Part shown: positions 40,116 through 54,487 of the stretch, in pieces
Layout: each line of letters opens with the position of its first letter
Numbering within the stretch: position 1 is the stretch's first letter
Assembly: GCA_000231825.2 (NCBI GenBank)
Contig: AFXF02001633.1
Coordinates: 310,001-374,000 of the forward strand
Source of the DNA: Tetrahymena elliotti 4EA
Lineage: Eukaryota; Ciliophora; Oligohymenophorea; Hymenostomatida; Tetrahymenidae
Direction: 5' to 3'
DNA length: 64,000 nucleotides
Program-made: the position numbers and the translations under genes
Notes under the pieces: model-generated
The model's database searches: none
What the model was told of the DNA's origin: nothing
What the model saw: only the letters and a program-made list of their open reading frames with translations

Positions 40116-40445
40116 CAATAAATAAATAAATAATTGTTTGGTCAGTCAAACCTAGGACGCTTTTTTTAATTAAATTTTCTTAAATATCCTATAAAAAGTT
40201 ATATGATAGATGGTCATAATTTATAATTTAAATGAAGGGGTGATTACGCTGACATAAATAATACTTTTCTTTTGTATGTAAAATCCATTATATATATATT
40301 TTTATTCATTTTATCTTAAAACATTTAAAATTGCAACTTATAAATCTGTCCTAGATTGATTGACCAAAACATTAATAGGTTTTTAATTTTTAAATTTATT
40401 TAATAGAATCCTTAAAATGACATATTTTTGTTTCTTTCTCACTAA

Positions 40446-41045
40446 TGCTATTAATTGATAATTATATAAAAATAGTAATTCATAAAAGCTGAGTTACATA
40501 CCAGGCAAGTATTAAAATCAGTAAATATTTTTGTTTTACAGATTTTAGCTTTGTAAATTTATCAAACGGAAATGATTAAAAATATAAGAAAAATCTATTT
40601 AAAAATTTAATCCATCAAAATAAAGGCTTGAATAATGTTAAATTCAATTAATTTATTGTAACGTGATTTTTAAAATTTTAACTTTATAATTAACAAGTAA
40701 TTTATTCTTGTTTCTTACGGTTAATTAAGAATTTAAACAGCTTAAAATTATAAATTTAATTGCTTAATAAAATTTAAAGAATAATAGAGTAAAATAGTAT
40801 GAATTATTTTAAAATTATTCATTGAAAAATTCCACTCAATCTTTAGAAAGAAAAGAATAAGAATTTTCGAAAAGAAGGATTTAAGGAAAATAGATAAATA
40901 ATTGACAAACATTCAGCAAAAACTCACTTTAAATAATAATTATTAAGGCTAGAATTTACTTTCTAAACTACTTTATTGACTATAATAATTAATGGACATA
41001 GCACATTTTAAATTTATTAACTTTTATACAGTATTTTTAAATAAA
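40446..41045 (+). repeat. Diverged direct duplication, copy B
   Basis: Second copy of the element described at 39500-40115, in the same orientation and about 945 bp downstream. It lacks the left arm of the palindrome and has several short deletions. Non-coding. Confidence 0.8.
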
Positions 41046-41339
41046 ATTAATAAATAATATGTTTTTTATTTTTAAAATTATATTATAGAAATCTTAAAAT
41101 GACATTTGTTTTTTTCTTTCTTACAAATTGAGTGCATTTCATCTTCAATTCTAATGTCACTAATTATTTTAATTAGTAACTTTTAGTCCAATTAAATAAA
41201 ACATATCAACATAATTTGATATTAATTTGTTTTTTTTATTTGTTTTAGTTTTTCAGAGAAAATTAATTTTTCTAAATAACTTTCTTTTTTTCCTTAAAAC
41301 TCTCTATTAATATATGTTACTGAACTTTCATCAGCCAGT

Positions 41340-41490
41340 GTTTGAGGTATACCTCAGACAATTAAATTTCATACAAAAATATTATTTTTATAATCATTTT
41401 ATCTGCATTAATAATGTTTGTTATTGTTATTAAAGTTGAGAGTAAAACTTTTTTACAAAATTGGGATAAAACATAATCATAAAATTCTAC
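41340..41490 (-). pseudogene. Decayed fragment of the 42140-43891 gene (3' part)
   Basis: Compared with the C-terminal coding sequence at about 42225-42385, this stretch keeps collinear blocks. These include CAATTAAATTT, AATATTATTTTTAT, GAGAGTAAAA and an ATAAAACAT-x-ATCATA block, with small indels. On the minus strand it still reads YDYVLSQ...VLLS where the intact gene has YDHVLLEVGYGLLLS, after which similarity fades. It is a remnant of a second copy of that gene. Confidence 0.6.
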
Positions 41491-41530
41491 TTTTCAAGGT
41501 AAAGAATTTAGATTTCATTCAATCCTTTTT

Positions 41531-41665
41531 TACCAGCACAATCATTACTTTAACCAAAACTATCAGCAATCATAGAAAAACTCATTTTGATTTATATCAT
41601 TACCTATGTTAATACCTTAAACAATCACATCCTTGACAGAAGCATCACAATCTTGGATTTCAATT
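41531..41665 (-). pseudogene. Decayed fragment of surface-protein exon 1
   Basis: On the minus strand it reads IEIQDCDASVKDVIVQGIN and then, after a frameshift, SMIADSFGQSNDCAGK. The intact gene (35223-38248) has IQVQGSDAPEKDIIVQGIN and SMIAGGFGANNGCANK. Between the two blocks 5 nt are missing relative to the intact gene, which breaks the frame. No flanking signal peptide or cysteine repeats remain, so it is a pseudogene fragment of a paralog. Confidence 0.75.
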
Positions 41666-42139
41666 TTTGAAAATAAAAATATTTCTTTCAAAATTTCAGA
41701 CAAATATGAATGAGGATTTAATAAAATTTTTCAAACTTAAATTCAGAAGAAACTGCTAAAAAACAAATATTTTATTTGTAATTATGAACTTAAATAAGAT
41801 AAGAATAAATTAAAGTAAATTCAATTATTTATTTAATTCTCATACATAACTTACATTACATATTAATTCAATTTGCAATAGGTATATTTTTTAATTTTAA
41901 ATTTAAAAGAATCATTCAATATTATTATAGATTTGTTTTTTTTAAAATTGAATTTATTAAATTTTAGTTTTAAAGACTTAATTTTTTAAATAAATTATAT
42001 TTGAGCATTTCATCTAGTTTGATACTTTAATAGTATCCACATTATGTTTTATTTTCAATAAATTCTTTAATTTGTTTTATTTGTTATTTTTCAAAGAGGA
42101 ATGATTCTATTATCCTACATTTTTAACTTTTTGTTATTT
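41666..42139. other. AT-rich spacer
   Basis: About 470 bp between the pseudogene fragments and the 3' end of the unknown coiled-coil gene. Nothing recognised. Confidence 0.5.
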
Positions 42140-43891
42140 TCACTAAAACTCTGAAGCAAACATTTAGTTTGTAAATTCATCTGATAATTAATCAAATGTT
42201 TCTGCAACTTCATCAACTAATTCGAGAGCTATATCTCTGGCAATTAAATTTAATAAAGCAATATTATTTTTATCTGAATAATCTAAACGAGATCTATATG
42301 TGTTATACTTGTTTCTATTATCAATAGCAGAGAGTAAAAGCCCATAACCAACTTCTAATAAAACATGATCATAGTGAACTACTTTTTTAGGGACAGGTTT
42401 ACCTGCATAGACTAAATTTAAAGTAGCATTCTAAGAATCTTCAAAATACTCAATGAAACATTATTTATACTCATTTAAAGCAGTAGTACGCATTTACTTT
42501 CTTGTCATTTTTTACTTTTACTCTATGTATTGTAAAACCATAACATTTTCAATTAATATATCATCTATAATTTTTTCAACTAAAAATTCCTCATATTTTC
42601 CAATAATTTATTCATTTATATCTTTAAAAAGTTACTCGTTATCCCTCAGTTCTGACATTAAAGTATTTCTATATTTCTCCTTATCCAGACTTGGTTGCAT
42701 CCTATAGAGTAATTAAAGTCTCCTCTGAATTCTTATAAAGTAATTATTTATCTTCCTATTTTCTCTTTCATCACTTCTTTAATTTATTGCTAATAAACGT
42801 CTCACATCTTTTTCTACCTCATCGTCACTTTTGAATAACTATTTTTTGTAACTTTCCTCTGGAGCTTAATCATTTATTTTAATCTTAACACTTACAGCTC
42901 TATTTTCTGTTCCTTTTTCTAAAAAAATAATTTAAGAATTTAAAAAATATATTAGCTGATTATAAAAATTACTTGCTCTATCAAATATTTTTTAATCTTC
43001 CTTTTATTTATTTGCATCATGATATCTTTACTCTGAATTTTTAAATTCCATAAGTGAATTGTCATTTCTCCTTTATCTTTGAGAGTTCTCTATTTAATAT
43101 GTATCCTTTGCTACTTAATATTTCATTAAAGCTAAAGATGTTTTCCAGATAGCTGGATCTATTTATTCTTTATTATTTAATTTCTCTTATTAATCTCTTT
43201 TAACTTCACGTGATTTATCATATATGCTTTACTAGCTCGAAAAATATTTATTATAGTTTCTTTCAATAAAATTAGTTTGATTCTTTTTTTTTTGAGTTTT
43301 CTATTATTTTTTTTCATCTTTTTTACCTTAAACCTCATCTTTCATCTTTAAATAGAAAATTTGTAAATTTTAATTTTAAACAAACAAATAAATGTTAAAT
43401 ACTTCTTGCATTTTATGAGGAGATAAACTGTATTTTGAAGCATTTGAAGTAACAGCAAATCGAATTAGGTAGGATAAATCATTTTAAAATACTTAATTGA
43501 ACTTCTTATAGTCAAAGCTTTTTTTTCTATCTTAATTTATTCATTATGATTAATTGTTTAGATTTATACAAATTTCAAGCAATAAATAATCTATACCATT
43601 TGATTTTTTAGTATTATCAAACATACTTGAGTTTCCAAATGTTCCTGCAAACTCTTGGCTATCATTAGCTTCTGTTATCTTTGTTATTTAAGATAACCTT
43701 TTGAAAGTATTACGTCCTTTTTATTTGCTCTAAGTATCATAATCAGATTAAAAAAAGCTAAGTGACGCAATACTCTAATTAGCTGTTTACTAAGCTGATT
43801 TTTTACTTTAATCTTTTAAATCTTATCGAGCCAACCTATTTAAATTTTATTAGCTTGATGGAGGAAGAGATATCGTACTTTTGCTGCTCAT
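42140..43891 (-). CDS. Unknown coiled-coil protein, divergent partner of HAP2
   Basis: Three exons on the minus strand: 43891-43597, 43530-43403 and 43345-42140, giving 542 aa. I recognise no family. The N-terminal 140 residues are S/Q/K-rich and polar. A lysine/glutamine run (about 143-165) is followed by long charged helices with heptad-like spacing (about 170-400). The C-terminal 120 residues are better ordered, with blocks VVHYDHVLLEVGYGLLLSA and LLNLIARDIALELVDEVAE. No signal peptide, membrane span or nucleotide-binding motif. The 57-nt second intron is a multiple of three without TGA, so its removal rests on composition. Start codons of this gene and HAP2 lie 375 bp apart, so they may share regulation. 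A decayed copy of its 3' end lies at 41340-41490. Confidence 0.7.
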
Positions 43892-44266
43892 TTATTTAAT
43901 TATATTCTCTATAAAAAATGCAGTAATTCCCTTTAAAGTATTTAAGTTTTTAAATGAAATTTGTTAATAATCCAAATCATTTGTTTATTGCTTGATTATT
44001 AGTTTAAAAAATAAATATTTTCTGTTTATTATTCAAATAATTTGAAATTATTGATACCATAAAAATTTTAAATTAATTTGATAAAAAACTGAGTAAATAA
44101 AAAAGATACTTTCTCACTGTATCTAAAGATATATCAAAAAATCAGTATTAAACAAATTCATAATTCTAATTATTATTTTTTGAAGTTAAAACCTTTAAAA
44201 AAACCATTCACTTAATAAAGTAATTAAAAAAATAGAAGAAATACAAAAAAATAACTTAACAAAAAA
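43892..44266. promoter_or_regulatory. 375-bp bidirectional upstream region (unknown gene / HAP2)
   Basis: Lies between two outward-facing start codons and must hold both promoters. It is AT-rich. No known motif can be assigned from sequence alone. HAP2 in Tetrahymena is used at mating, so mating-specific control may sit here; this is inference. Confidence 0.4.
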
Positions 44267-46926
44267 ATGAATTTAGCTTTTGGTTTGGTTTATTTTTATT
44301 TTTACTATTTGATCTAGTGTGAATACATTACTTCCAGTACTATTCAAAAATGTTATAATTCATCTAATGAACCTAATAACTGTTCATAAAAAGCAGTTAT
44401 TGTCCTTACATTAGAGAATGGTTAAGTAATTATGATAGTTCTACTTGAAGTTAATTAACTTTTTTTAAAAGATAGCAAATACTGAACAGATAGTTGCTAC
44501 TCTAAATCAGTTACAAGATGACGGAGTTAACAAATAACTACAAAATAGTTTTGTTTTTGAAGTAACCAAATCGCCTGTGACTGCACTTTTTCCTCTTATT
44601 TACTAACAAGATTTCAATAGCTAACCATTAGAGTAAGCTATAGCGACATCTTTATTCAATTGTGATGATGGTTTTTATGGTAAAATTAAATTGATTTCAT
44701 TACGATGTTAAAATTCTTTTCAGATAGTAAACCAACTTGTGGGTTTTAGTATGATTCTAAAGGCTAAAAAATTTTGGATAGTTAAGGTTATTGCTGCTAT
44801 TGCTCCTTAAAGGATATTTTGGGTATGGGAGATGAGCTATCTAGGGGTAAAGTATGCTATAGTTTAAATCTGGGCACAGGTAAATTATTCAAAAAGAAAT
44901 ATTAAATATTTATAATATGTTAAAATAAAGGGTCTGCTACTGCACACTGTTTAAAATTTAGCACTCTTTGGTACTCTGCTTTTAAAATTTAGCAATACCA
45001 ACTTTACTTTGAGATAAATCTAAATATTTATACTGTAGATAGTTAAAACAAAAAAACTTTGCAGTAAACCCTCAAGCTTAGTACTTCCAATCCAACTGTC
45101 AAATCTTCTGATAACTCAGCAATAGCTAAAATAGTAGGTGTATGTACATTAATTCTATAAAAAAATATTTAAGCTAAACTAATTATTATTTTAATAGACT
45201 TTTACTCCTACTTAACCTCCAGCAGATTTAAGTAGCTTTTATCTTTTAAAACCAACTTCTCCTGCTAATAACGTAAGAGTCCTTTAAGGAATAAGCTCTT
45301 GGATGTTTGTTGATAAAAATATGTTTACATTAGATGGAACTCAGTGTAATAAAATTGGAGTTAGTTATTCTGGTTTTAGACAGTAATCTTCTAAATGTTC
45401 TCTGCCTATTGGTTCTTGTCTTCAAAACTAATTAGAGAATCTATATTAAAATGATCTCATTCTGTTATCATAAAGTACAATTTAATCAGTTTATTTTACA
45501 GAGGAGAAATTTATAAATTTTTTCATGAAATTTGTTTTAAGACATTAATAATAAATTTAATAGGTAAAAAACCTAATTACTTATTGGAATCACAAGGAAA
45601 CTTTAATGAAGTTTAATTTCAAAATTAATCAATTTTGTAACAATCACTCAGTGGGTCTGCTAGCACTATGATAACTATAGAAATCGATGCAGCTTAAATA
45701 AAATTTGTAACAAATTTAGGAATTGGAAAGATTACTAATTTTAGTATCAACAACTTTGAGAGTCACTCTGGTAATGGTAAATTAATAGCTATAATTTAAA
45801 ACGAAGGTAACTATAGTGCTGAATTTGTTTTAGCGTTTAACTGTAGTTCTAATGTTTAATCTATACAAGGATAGAAGCTATTTCTTACTGCTAACTAGTA
45901 ATACAATTTTAATTGCTCAATCTCAGTGAGTAGTGACATAGCTGTTGAAAATAATAATTGCACTATAAATTTATCAGATGCTATTGGCAATAAACTTGAC
46001 TCTAAATAAGTATTCTTCAACACTACAAGTACGAATCACACCAGTAAATTAAATAATATTTAAATTTATGAAGATAGCTAAATAAATATTATTAAAAAGG
46101 TAATTAAGGAAACAACACTAGCTAGTCCTCATAATCGAGCTAGGAATATAAATAATCCTAGTCATGTAGTGAAAAATGTTCTAATTTTTGGAATTTTTTT
46201 TGTTTTTTTTCTGCTGGATGCATTAAAGAAGCTTTTAAATCTATTCTTTCAATCGCAGGAATAACAGTAAAAATAATTTGGTAGATTATTAATTTTTAAA
46301 GAAAATAATTATATTAAATAGAGTTTTTTGGCGCTTCTAATTTTCTTAGCAAAAAATGGGTATTTAGTTCCAATAATTCGCTATTTTTGTTGCTGGTGTT
46401 GCTCAAAAAAGAAGAAGGAAGATGATAAAAACAAGAAAAAATCTAAATAAGAAAGTAGTATTGATGATAGATCTTGCTGTTCCATCTCTTAGTCTTGTTC
46501 TCTAGAAAATAAATAAAAATAATCTAAAAATAGAAGAAGCTTTTCTAGTGAATCATATATTGGCAAATCATAGAGAGTAATAAATGAATTATCAAATCTA
46601 GAAGATTCTATAGAGGCCAATAAATTGTATGCAAATATTGACAAGAAATCCCCAATATTCACATTTTTTGGATTTAAAAAATCTTTTTCTTTTATTTTAT
46701 ATGAAAAAAATGATGTGCTTTTACTACCATAAAATAGTACTATCTTAGACATGGTATTGATTGATTAACTTTTAATAATAATATTAACATAAAAATAAAT
46801 TATATTTAGATAGGAGGAGTATAAGCTATAAATGGTTCTTGCGTAACTCAAAAATTTTTAGAGATTGTAAATTAATATGCTCAAAAAGTAGTTTCTACAA
46901 CACCGCTCTATGCTCTGATTGACTGA
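44267..46926 (+). CDS. HAP2: HAP2/GCS1 gamete fusogen
   Basis: Nine exons: 44267-44425, 44472-44679, 44724-44879, 44931-45139, 45198-45474, 45564-46043, 46100-46266, 46322-46753 and 46810-46926, giving 734 aa, near the roughly 740 aa of Tetrahymena thermophila HAP2. HAP2 is a type I, class II-like membrane fusion protein that merges gametes or, in ciliates, mating partners at the conjugation junction. Visible are a signal peptide (1-17), a cysteine-rich ectodomain with GYCCYCSLKDILGMG, the HAP2-GCS1 core from VSYSGFRQQSSKC to SINNFESHSGNGK, a juxtamembrane cysteine block, a membrane span near residues 545-575 (LALLIFLAKNGYLVPII) and a CCWCC plus polylysine cytoplasmic start. The tail ends in PLYALID. 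Splice choices were guided by resemblance to the T. thermophila protein. The ORF is intact. Confidence 0.93.
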
Positions 46927-48171
46927 CCGGTTGATGGAGTGAAAATTTTTGCAATTTGTAAGAAATTGTAATATTTCTTTTATTATTTTGTAATTATTCT
47001 TGTATAAACTCTACGTACCTGTGCCTTGTAAATATTTGTAATTAAATAAAATTTATTGTGTTAACTCTATGTTTTTCATAAATATTTGATTACTAGGTCT
47101 AATAATTGAAAATATTTAATTATTTTAATTTCTCAAATATTTGAAGGAATTATCTAATAAATTTCGAATTTATTTGTTTGATTTTTTAAAATAAAATAAA
47201 ATAAAAATAATTTTGATAAACTTGGATTTTTACTAGTATTAGGATGCATACACTTAATTTTTTTGTTGAGAAATTGCTAAAGTGTGATTAAAAGTAGCTG
47301 ATAAGCAACTTAAAATTTTAAGTAAATGATAGACTAGAATTTAAAATACTATTGTAAGCCTTGTCAGTAGTTTCTGAAGAAAGAAAAAGAAAATTTTTTA
47401 GAAACATTTTGATTGAATTCCAATTCATTTATAAAAGAATAAATATTTCTATTAAATTTTATTAAATCCACGAAAAAACTATTAATAGTATTAATAAGTA
47501 AGTTAAAAATGATTGGTGAAAATAAATAAAATTAATGACCACCAATAAAAGAATTAAATTTAATAATAACACTGATTCCCTAATCAGAATTTACTTAAAG
47601 ACACATTATCTCACACTTCAAAGGCATAAAAAATGTTGACAATTAAAAAATAATAATCTAAATAAAAATTATTCAAAAGCCTACCTGTTAAAATTTATTT
47701 TTTTGCACATATGTTATGTTGAAGATTTAGACATCATCTATTAGTACCTCTATCCTAGGTTGAAATGAAAGAAGAAATTGTTAATTTAGGTATCAAATTG
47801 TATTTTTTAGTAATTAGAGCTAAATGGAAAAAAAGAAGTGTTATTAAAAGGAAGATTTCATAATTATTTGTTATTTCCACTGTTGATTATTTTTTAATTA
47901 ATCCTCAATTTAGAAGTAAACAAAATCTACATCGCATCTTTTTTATATCACTCATTAAAAATTTAATATTTACAATCAAATAAAAATTTAATAAACTGAA
48001 ATTCCACTAAAAACTAATAATACTTATCAAACTAAATAACTCTCTCTAAATAATTAACAAACAAACTAATTAACTAACTAACTAACAAACTAACTAAATC
48101 ACTCTTTCATTTTCTAAAATAAATAATTTAATCAATTACACTCACAAATATTTTAATTTCCAATCAGAAAA
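46927..48171. other. AT-rich intergenic spacer
   Basis: 1.2 kb between HAP2 and the kinase gene. It contains an AACT microsatellite near 48065-48098. No supportable ORF. Confidence 0.55.
48065..48098 (+). repeat. (AACT)n microsatellite in 5' flank of CDPK gene
   Basis: Imperfect AACT/AACA tetranucleotide run about 75 bp before the kinase start codon, probably in its 5' UTR. Confidence 0.7.
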
Positions 48172-50209
<2,038 letters not shown>

Positions 50210-51923
50210 CTAAATAAAAATTATTAACTCTAAAACAATTGATAGCTATATAAATAGGTATTTAGATAGAGAGGAGAAAAGCTTTTAGAGTTAGCTAACA
50301 ATCAAAAATACTTTCCTTGATAAAATTTATTAATTTTTAAAACCAAAACCTTTGATTTAATAAAATAAAAAATTTAACCAAACAATATTAACCGTCTTAA
50401 ATTTTCTAAAAAATAATAGAAATATGTAATAAAATTATATAAAAACTTTATCAAAATTATTTGAAATATCGTAAAACATATATATTAAATAAATTTATTT
50501 CACATACCTTTTAATAAACTTTTCTTCTATTTTTAAATATGTTTATTATTGCTTTCCTTCATTTATAAATCAATAATATGCAAAACATATCTTAAAGAAA
50601 ATTTTAATGACTGTTTTTAAAAATAATTTTCAACAAAAAACCAATTCATCCTTAAGATTTCCAAATTGTTATTTTTTGTAAACAAATTTCAGAATAGGGA
50701 AGAGATGTTATAAATTTATATATTTACTTTTTTGATTATTAAAATTAATAGCTTTATATCAAATCTTATTCCTAGTTATAGAACTATCTCAAAAACTTCA
50801 CACAATCTTATTTTATAAGCAATTATGAAAAAAATTTAGAAACATTTCTTTTTGAACTAATAAATTAGAAATTAAATTTTCAATTGAAATTCTTAATAAT
50901 ATCTGTATTTTTTTTAAAACCAAAAATAAAAACATTTTTAACTTGCAAAAAACTAAAATAAATTTACTTTAAATAAACTATTAACTAATGGAATGAAAAT
51001 ACTTTAGTTAATTTATTTTCATTTTTAAAAAAAGTTAATTTATTCCAAAAGAAAAAACACAAAAACTTCTTTCTTTTTTATTTTTTTTCATAATGAGAAA
51101 ATCAATAGATTTCTTTTTAGGCCAATAAAAAAAATTAAAATTTCTCAAAAAAATTTGTTTGGTCCAATCAAAAATAGAAACAGTTTATTAAGTGTAATGT
51201 TTATTATGATTAGCTATTAATATAAGAATAGGAAAATTCTTTTATAAAATTAGTCAAGTTATATTTTAAATACAAGAATTTAAAATTTAAGCTAGTGGAC
51301 AGACAGACTGAATGAATGAAAGAAAGAAAGAAACTAGGATGGATGATTTTTAAATCATATCAATTTAAAGCTATGAAAATGAAAACATTAGTAGAAAAAT
51401 ATATCACAAGATAGTGTATCAACTATAAAATAAACAAAACAGATGATACTCACTCCTTTAATTCAACTATGAGATTATGTATTAAGAGCTTAAAAAAGAG
51501 TGAATTTAGTGTCATAAGCAAATAAATAAATAGAAAATCTAGTAAAGTGAATAAGAAGTAATACAATTTGAATAACTAATAATCATTCTCATTATATTTT
51601 TAAAAGTCTAACAGCAATAATCAATGAATTATTATACTTTTGTTTTCAAAGAAAAACAAATAATAAAATCTAAAAATTATTAATATATAAATATTCAAAA
51701 GGATATAAAAAAATACATATTGTAGGTATATAGCAGAAGATATTTTTTAGCATATATTGAAATCAAGGTAATTCATTCGACTTGGAAATCATTTAATAGA
51801 AAACTCTCTTTGAGTTTAATTATTTTAGGATTCTTTTAAGAGACAACTTAAAATTCTTTTCTATGAAGTTCAAATTAGATTTTATGAGTTATTTTAATTC
51901 TATAATTGAAAGGTAATTTAAAG
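50210..51923. other. AT-rich intergenic spacer
   Basis: 1.7 kb without a supportable gene. It contains a short GAAT/GAAA run at about 51308-51333. Confidence 0.55.
51308..51333 (+). repeat. (GAAT)n/(GAAA)n microsatellite
   Basis: A few tetranucleotide repeats, GAAT then GAAA, in the kinase-calmodulin spacer. No known function. Confidence 0.65.
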
Positions 51924-52671
51924 ATGGCGAGTGAAGTTATGAACTTATCTGAAGAAGATATCTAGTTCTGCCAAAAAGCATTCTCTGATTATGACGAAGA
52001 TGGTTTGGGAGCTATTAAGGTATCAGACTTGAAGCTTGCTTTAGAAAATATAGGTTGCGCTCTCAGTGAGAACGATTTATTTAAAATGATTAGTGAAGTT
52101 GATGAGAAGAATACAGGACTCATCAAGTTTTCTGATTTTTTAAATATCTACTACAAATAAAAATATGCAAATCTTGGAGATGATGATTAAGATTTAGTAG
52201 ATGCATTTGTTGCCATGGGAGGTAATCCTGATACAACTGGCTCTGTAGATGCAAGTCGTCTTATATAAATAGTTAAAGAAGAGTTTGAAGTAAAAAGTTA
52301 GATTAATTTTTTCTGCCCTATAAAATAAAGATAACTAACTTTCAAATTTTCACAAGACAAACAAACAATGATCAGATTTTTCAAAAAATTTATGATAATT
52401 GTTTAGTTCATACTAATTAACTTAAAATATCATCTTTATTACTTTTTTCTATACAACAAACAATAATAACTGGTAGTAGGCAAACCAGTGAATAAAAAAG
52501 CAACTAATTAAATATTTTTCTATAATAAATAATTATTTATTTAAAAATATTTAGATGACTATTGACATAGTAGGCTTAATTCGTGAAATCGATAAGGATG
52601 GATCTGGTGAAATTGAGTATGAGGAATTTAAAATGCTTCTAAAATCAGGATTTGCTAATGAAGGAAACTGA
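51924..52671 (+). CDS. Calmodulin-like EF-hand protein, resembling outer-arm dynein light chain LC4
   Basis: Two exons, 51924-52289 and 52555-52671 (265-nt intron), giving 160 aa. Four EF-hand positions in two lobes: DYDEDGLGAIKVSD near residue 23, a degenerate DEKNTGLIKFSD near 60, a degenerate GGNPDTTGSVDAS in the linker half, and a canonical DKDGSGEIEYEEF near 137. The ALVDAF-like stretch DLVDAFVAMGGN followed by KEEFE and IDIVGLIREID resembles axonemal calmodulin-like light chains more than true calmodulin, which has four strict loops. Only loops 1 and 4 look able to bind Ca2+. A ciliary role, regulating the outer dynein arm, is inferred from resemblance only; a generic calmodulin-like protein is the alternative. 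Confidence 0.85.
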
Positions 52672-53375
52672 TTTGCTTGTATGATTAAAATAAATAATTA
52701 AAAAATTTTTGGCTTATAAAGAAATATAAAATATCTAAAAAAATATTTTCCATATAAGATTTTATAATTTTAAGATGATTAACTGTTTAGAAAGAACTGC
52801 AAAAAAAGAAAAAAAAGAACTAAAATAAATTATTTATTAGGTAGATACAAAACAACAACAATAAATGCTAAGTTAGAGTTTTGCATTTACTTTTAAATAT
52901 TATTTATGCATTCATTACCCTTATTATTACTAATTAATTATTTTGTAAATTCATTTGAGTTAATAAAGATAACACTTTTTATATTCATTTGCGTCTGCCC
53001 TTTTTGTTTTCCTTTCTCTTGCTTTAAATATCCACTTTGATAAATATTTTTATAATTTTGATTAAAAACAAAAAACTTATTTTGCATACAAATTGGTATA
53101 ACTTAAATTAATTAAACTGAGTAAATTTTTACTGTAATTAAAAAAATTTAATAATCTCTATGATAGATTGCTTTAAAGAATAATTTTTTCTATTTAATTT
53201 TAAATGAATTACATATTGTGATAGATAGATAAATAATTTTTTCTCTCCAAATTTCTAATCGAATAATAGAAGAATTTGTTAAATTATATTAAATTAATAC
53301 TGATTATTCAACAAATTAATTTCACTTCAAATAAATTAATAAAAATCAAGTAATTTAGTAAATTTTATCACATAA
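52672..53375. other. AT-rich intergenic spacer
   Basis: About 700 bp between two plus-strand genes. Nothing recognised. Confidence 0.55.
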
Positions 53376-54487
53376 ATGTCTCAATCATCATCTTCCCATT
53401 CCTTAGAATAAGAATAAGAAGAATAGCAAGACGACTACAAAATGCCTCCTACTATAGACTTAAGTAATGGAAGACTTAAAGAAAAAGAGGAGGAATAAAA
53501 TAAGCTCATAGAAGGTGAAGAGGTAGTTGATAGCTATGAAAATGTAATAATAACATTCAAATGATAAGTTCAATTTTACTTATTTTAAGTGTGTATTAAA
53601 TAGATGGATAGATTATTAGTACCTGAATTTGAAAAAAATAAAGGTAAAGAAGCATTCTAAAAATAAAATTACCAAGCAGCTGTTAAGCATTACTCAAAAG
53701 TAAATTGATTTCTCATTTTATGGTATTTAAATTCATCTATTTATTAAAAAGGCTCTGCTCGCTCTTTAATTTTTAATGAAAGATGGCTAAATTAAGTAAA
53801 AGGAATAGATGGTGAAATTCATTGAAGAAATAGAAGTAATTAATAGATTTATTATAGATTTGCTTTGATTAAACATTTAATTATTTTTAAAAAAGATTCC
53901 ATGCAATTCAAATTTATCAATCTGCAACTTAAAACTAAAAGAATATAAATAATGCATTCACTTTGCTTCAAAAGTTATAGAAAATGATCCAGATAATGTT
54001 AAATGCTTGTATAGAAGAGGTATGGCTCATCTTTACTTAAATGAGGTATTAAAAAAATTTTAATTAAATATTTATTTAAAAAATTAAATTTTTATTAAAG
54101 TTCGATGATGCCAGAAGTGATTTTAAGACTGCTTATGCTATTGATCCTACTAATAAAGAATTATAATTAGCATTTGAATAGTTATAAGTAAGAAAATAGC
54201 AAGTAACTGAAAAGTAGAAACAAATGAGCAAGAGAATGCTAGATAATCTTGATTATTCTGATAAAGTAGAAGAAGCAAAAAGATAGAAAGAAGAAGAAGA
54301 AAAGAAAAAGTAAGAAGAAGCATAGAAAGAAGATTCAAGTTTGAATACAATTTCAAAGAAAATTTTACCTGATTTTAAGCAAATTCTTTACAATGTTAGA
54401 GTTGCAGTCCTAGTAACATTAGACTTCTTTACTCAAAAATGCTGTAAAAGAAGAATACCTTCTTAATACTTTGATAAAAATAAATGA
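53376..54487 (+). CDS. TPR-repeat protein (immunophilin/co-chaperone type TPR)
   Basis: Five exons: 53376-53543, 53604-53699, 53752-53835, 53896-54045 and 54101-54487, giving 294 aa. After an acidic, Q/E-rich N-terminus (about 60 residues) come three TPR units of the kind found after FKBP domains: KNKGKEAFQKQNYQAAVKHY, the segment with NLSICNLKLKEYKQCIHFAS, and CLYRRGMAHLYLNEFDDARS ending at AIDPTNKEL. A highly charged K/E/Q helix follows, then a mildly hydrophobic segment (ILYNVRVAVLVTLDFF) near residues 260-275. No FKBP or other catalytic domain is present. Such TPRs usually dock Hsp90/Hsp70 C-termini. The partner is unknown. Confidence 0.86.

Noticed and set aside
46489..46752. 87-codon minus-strand ORF
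   Set aside because: Antisense to exon 8 of HAP2, coding the cytoplasmic tail.
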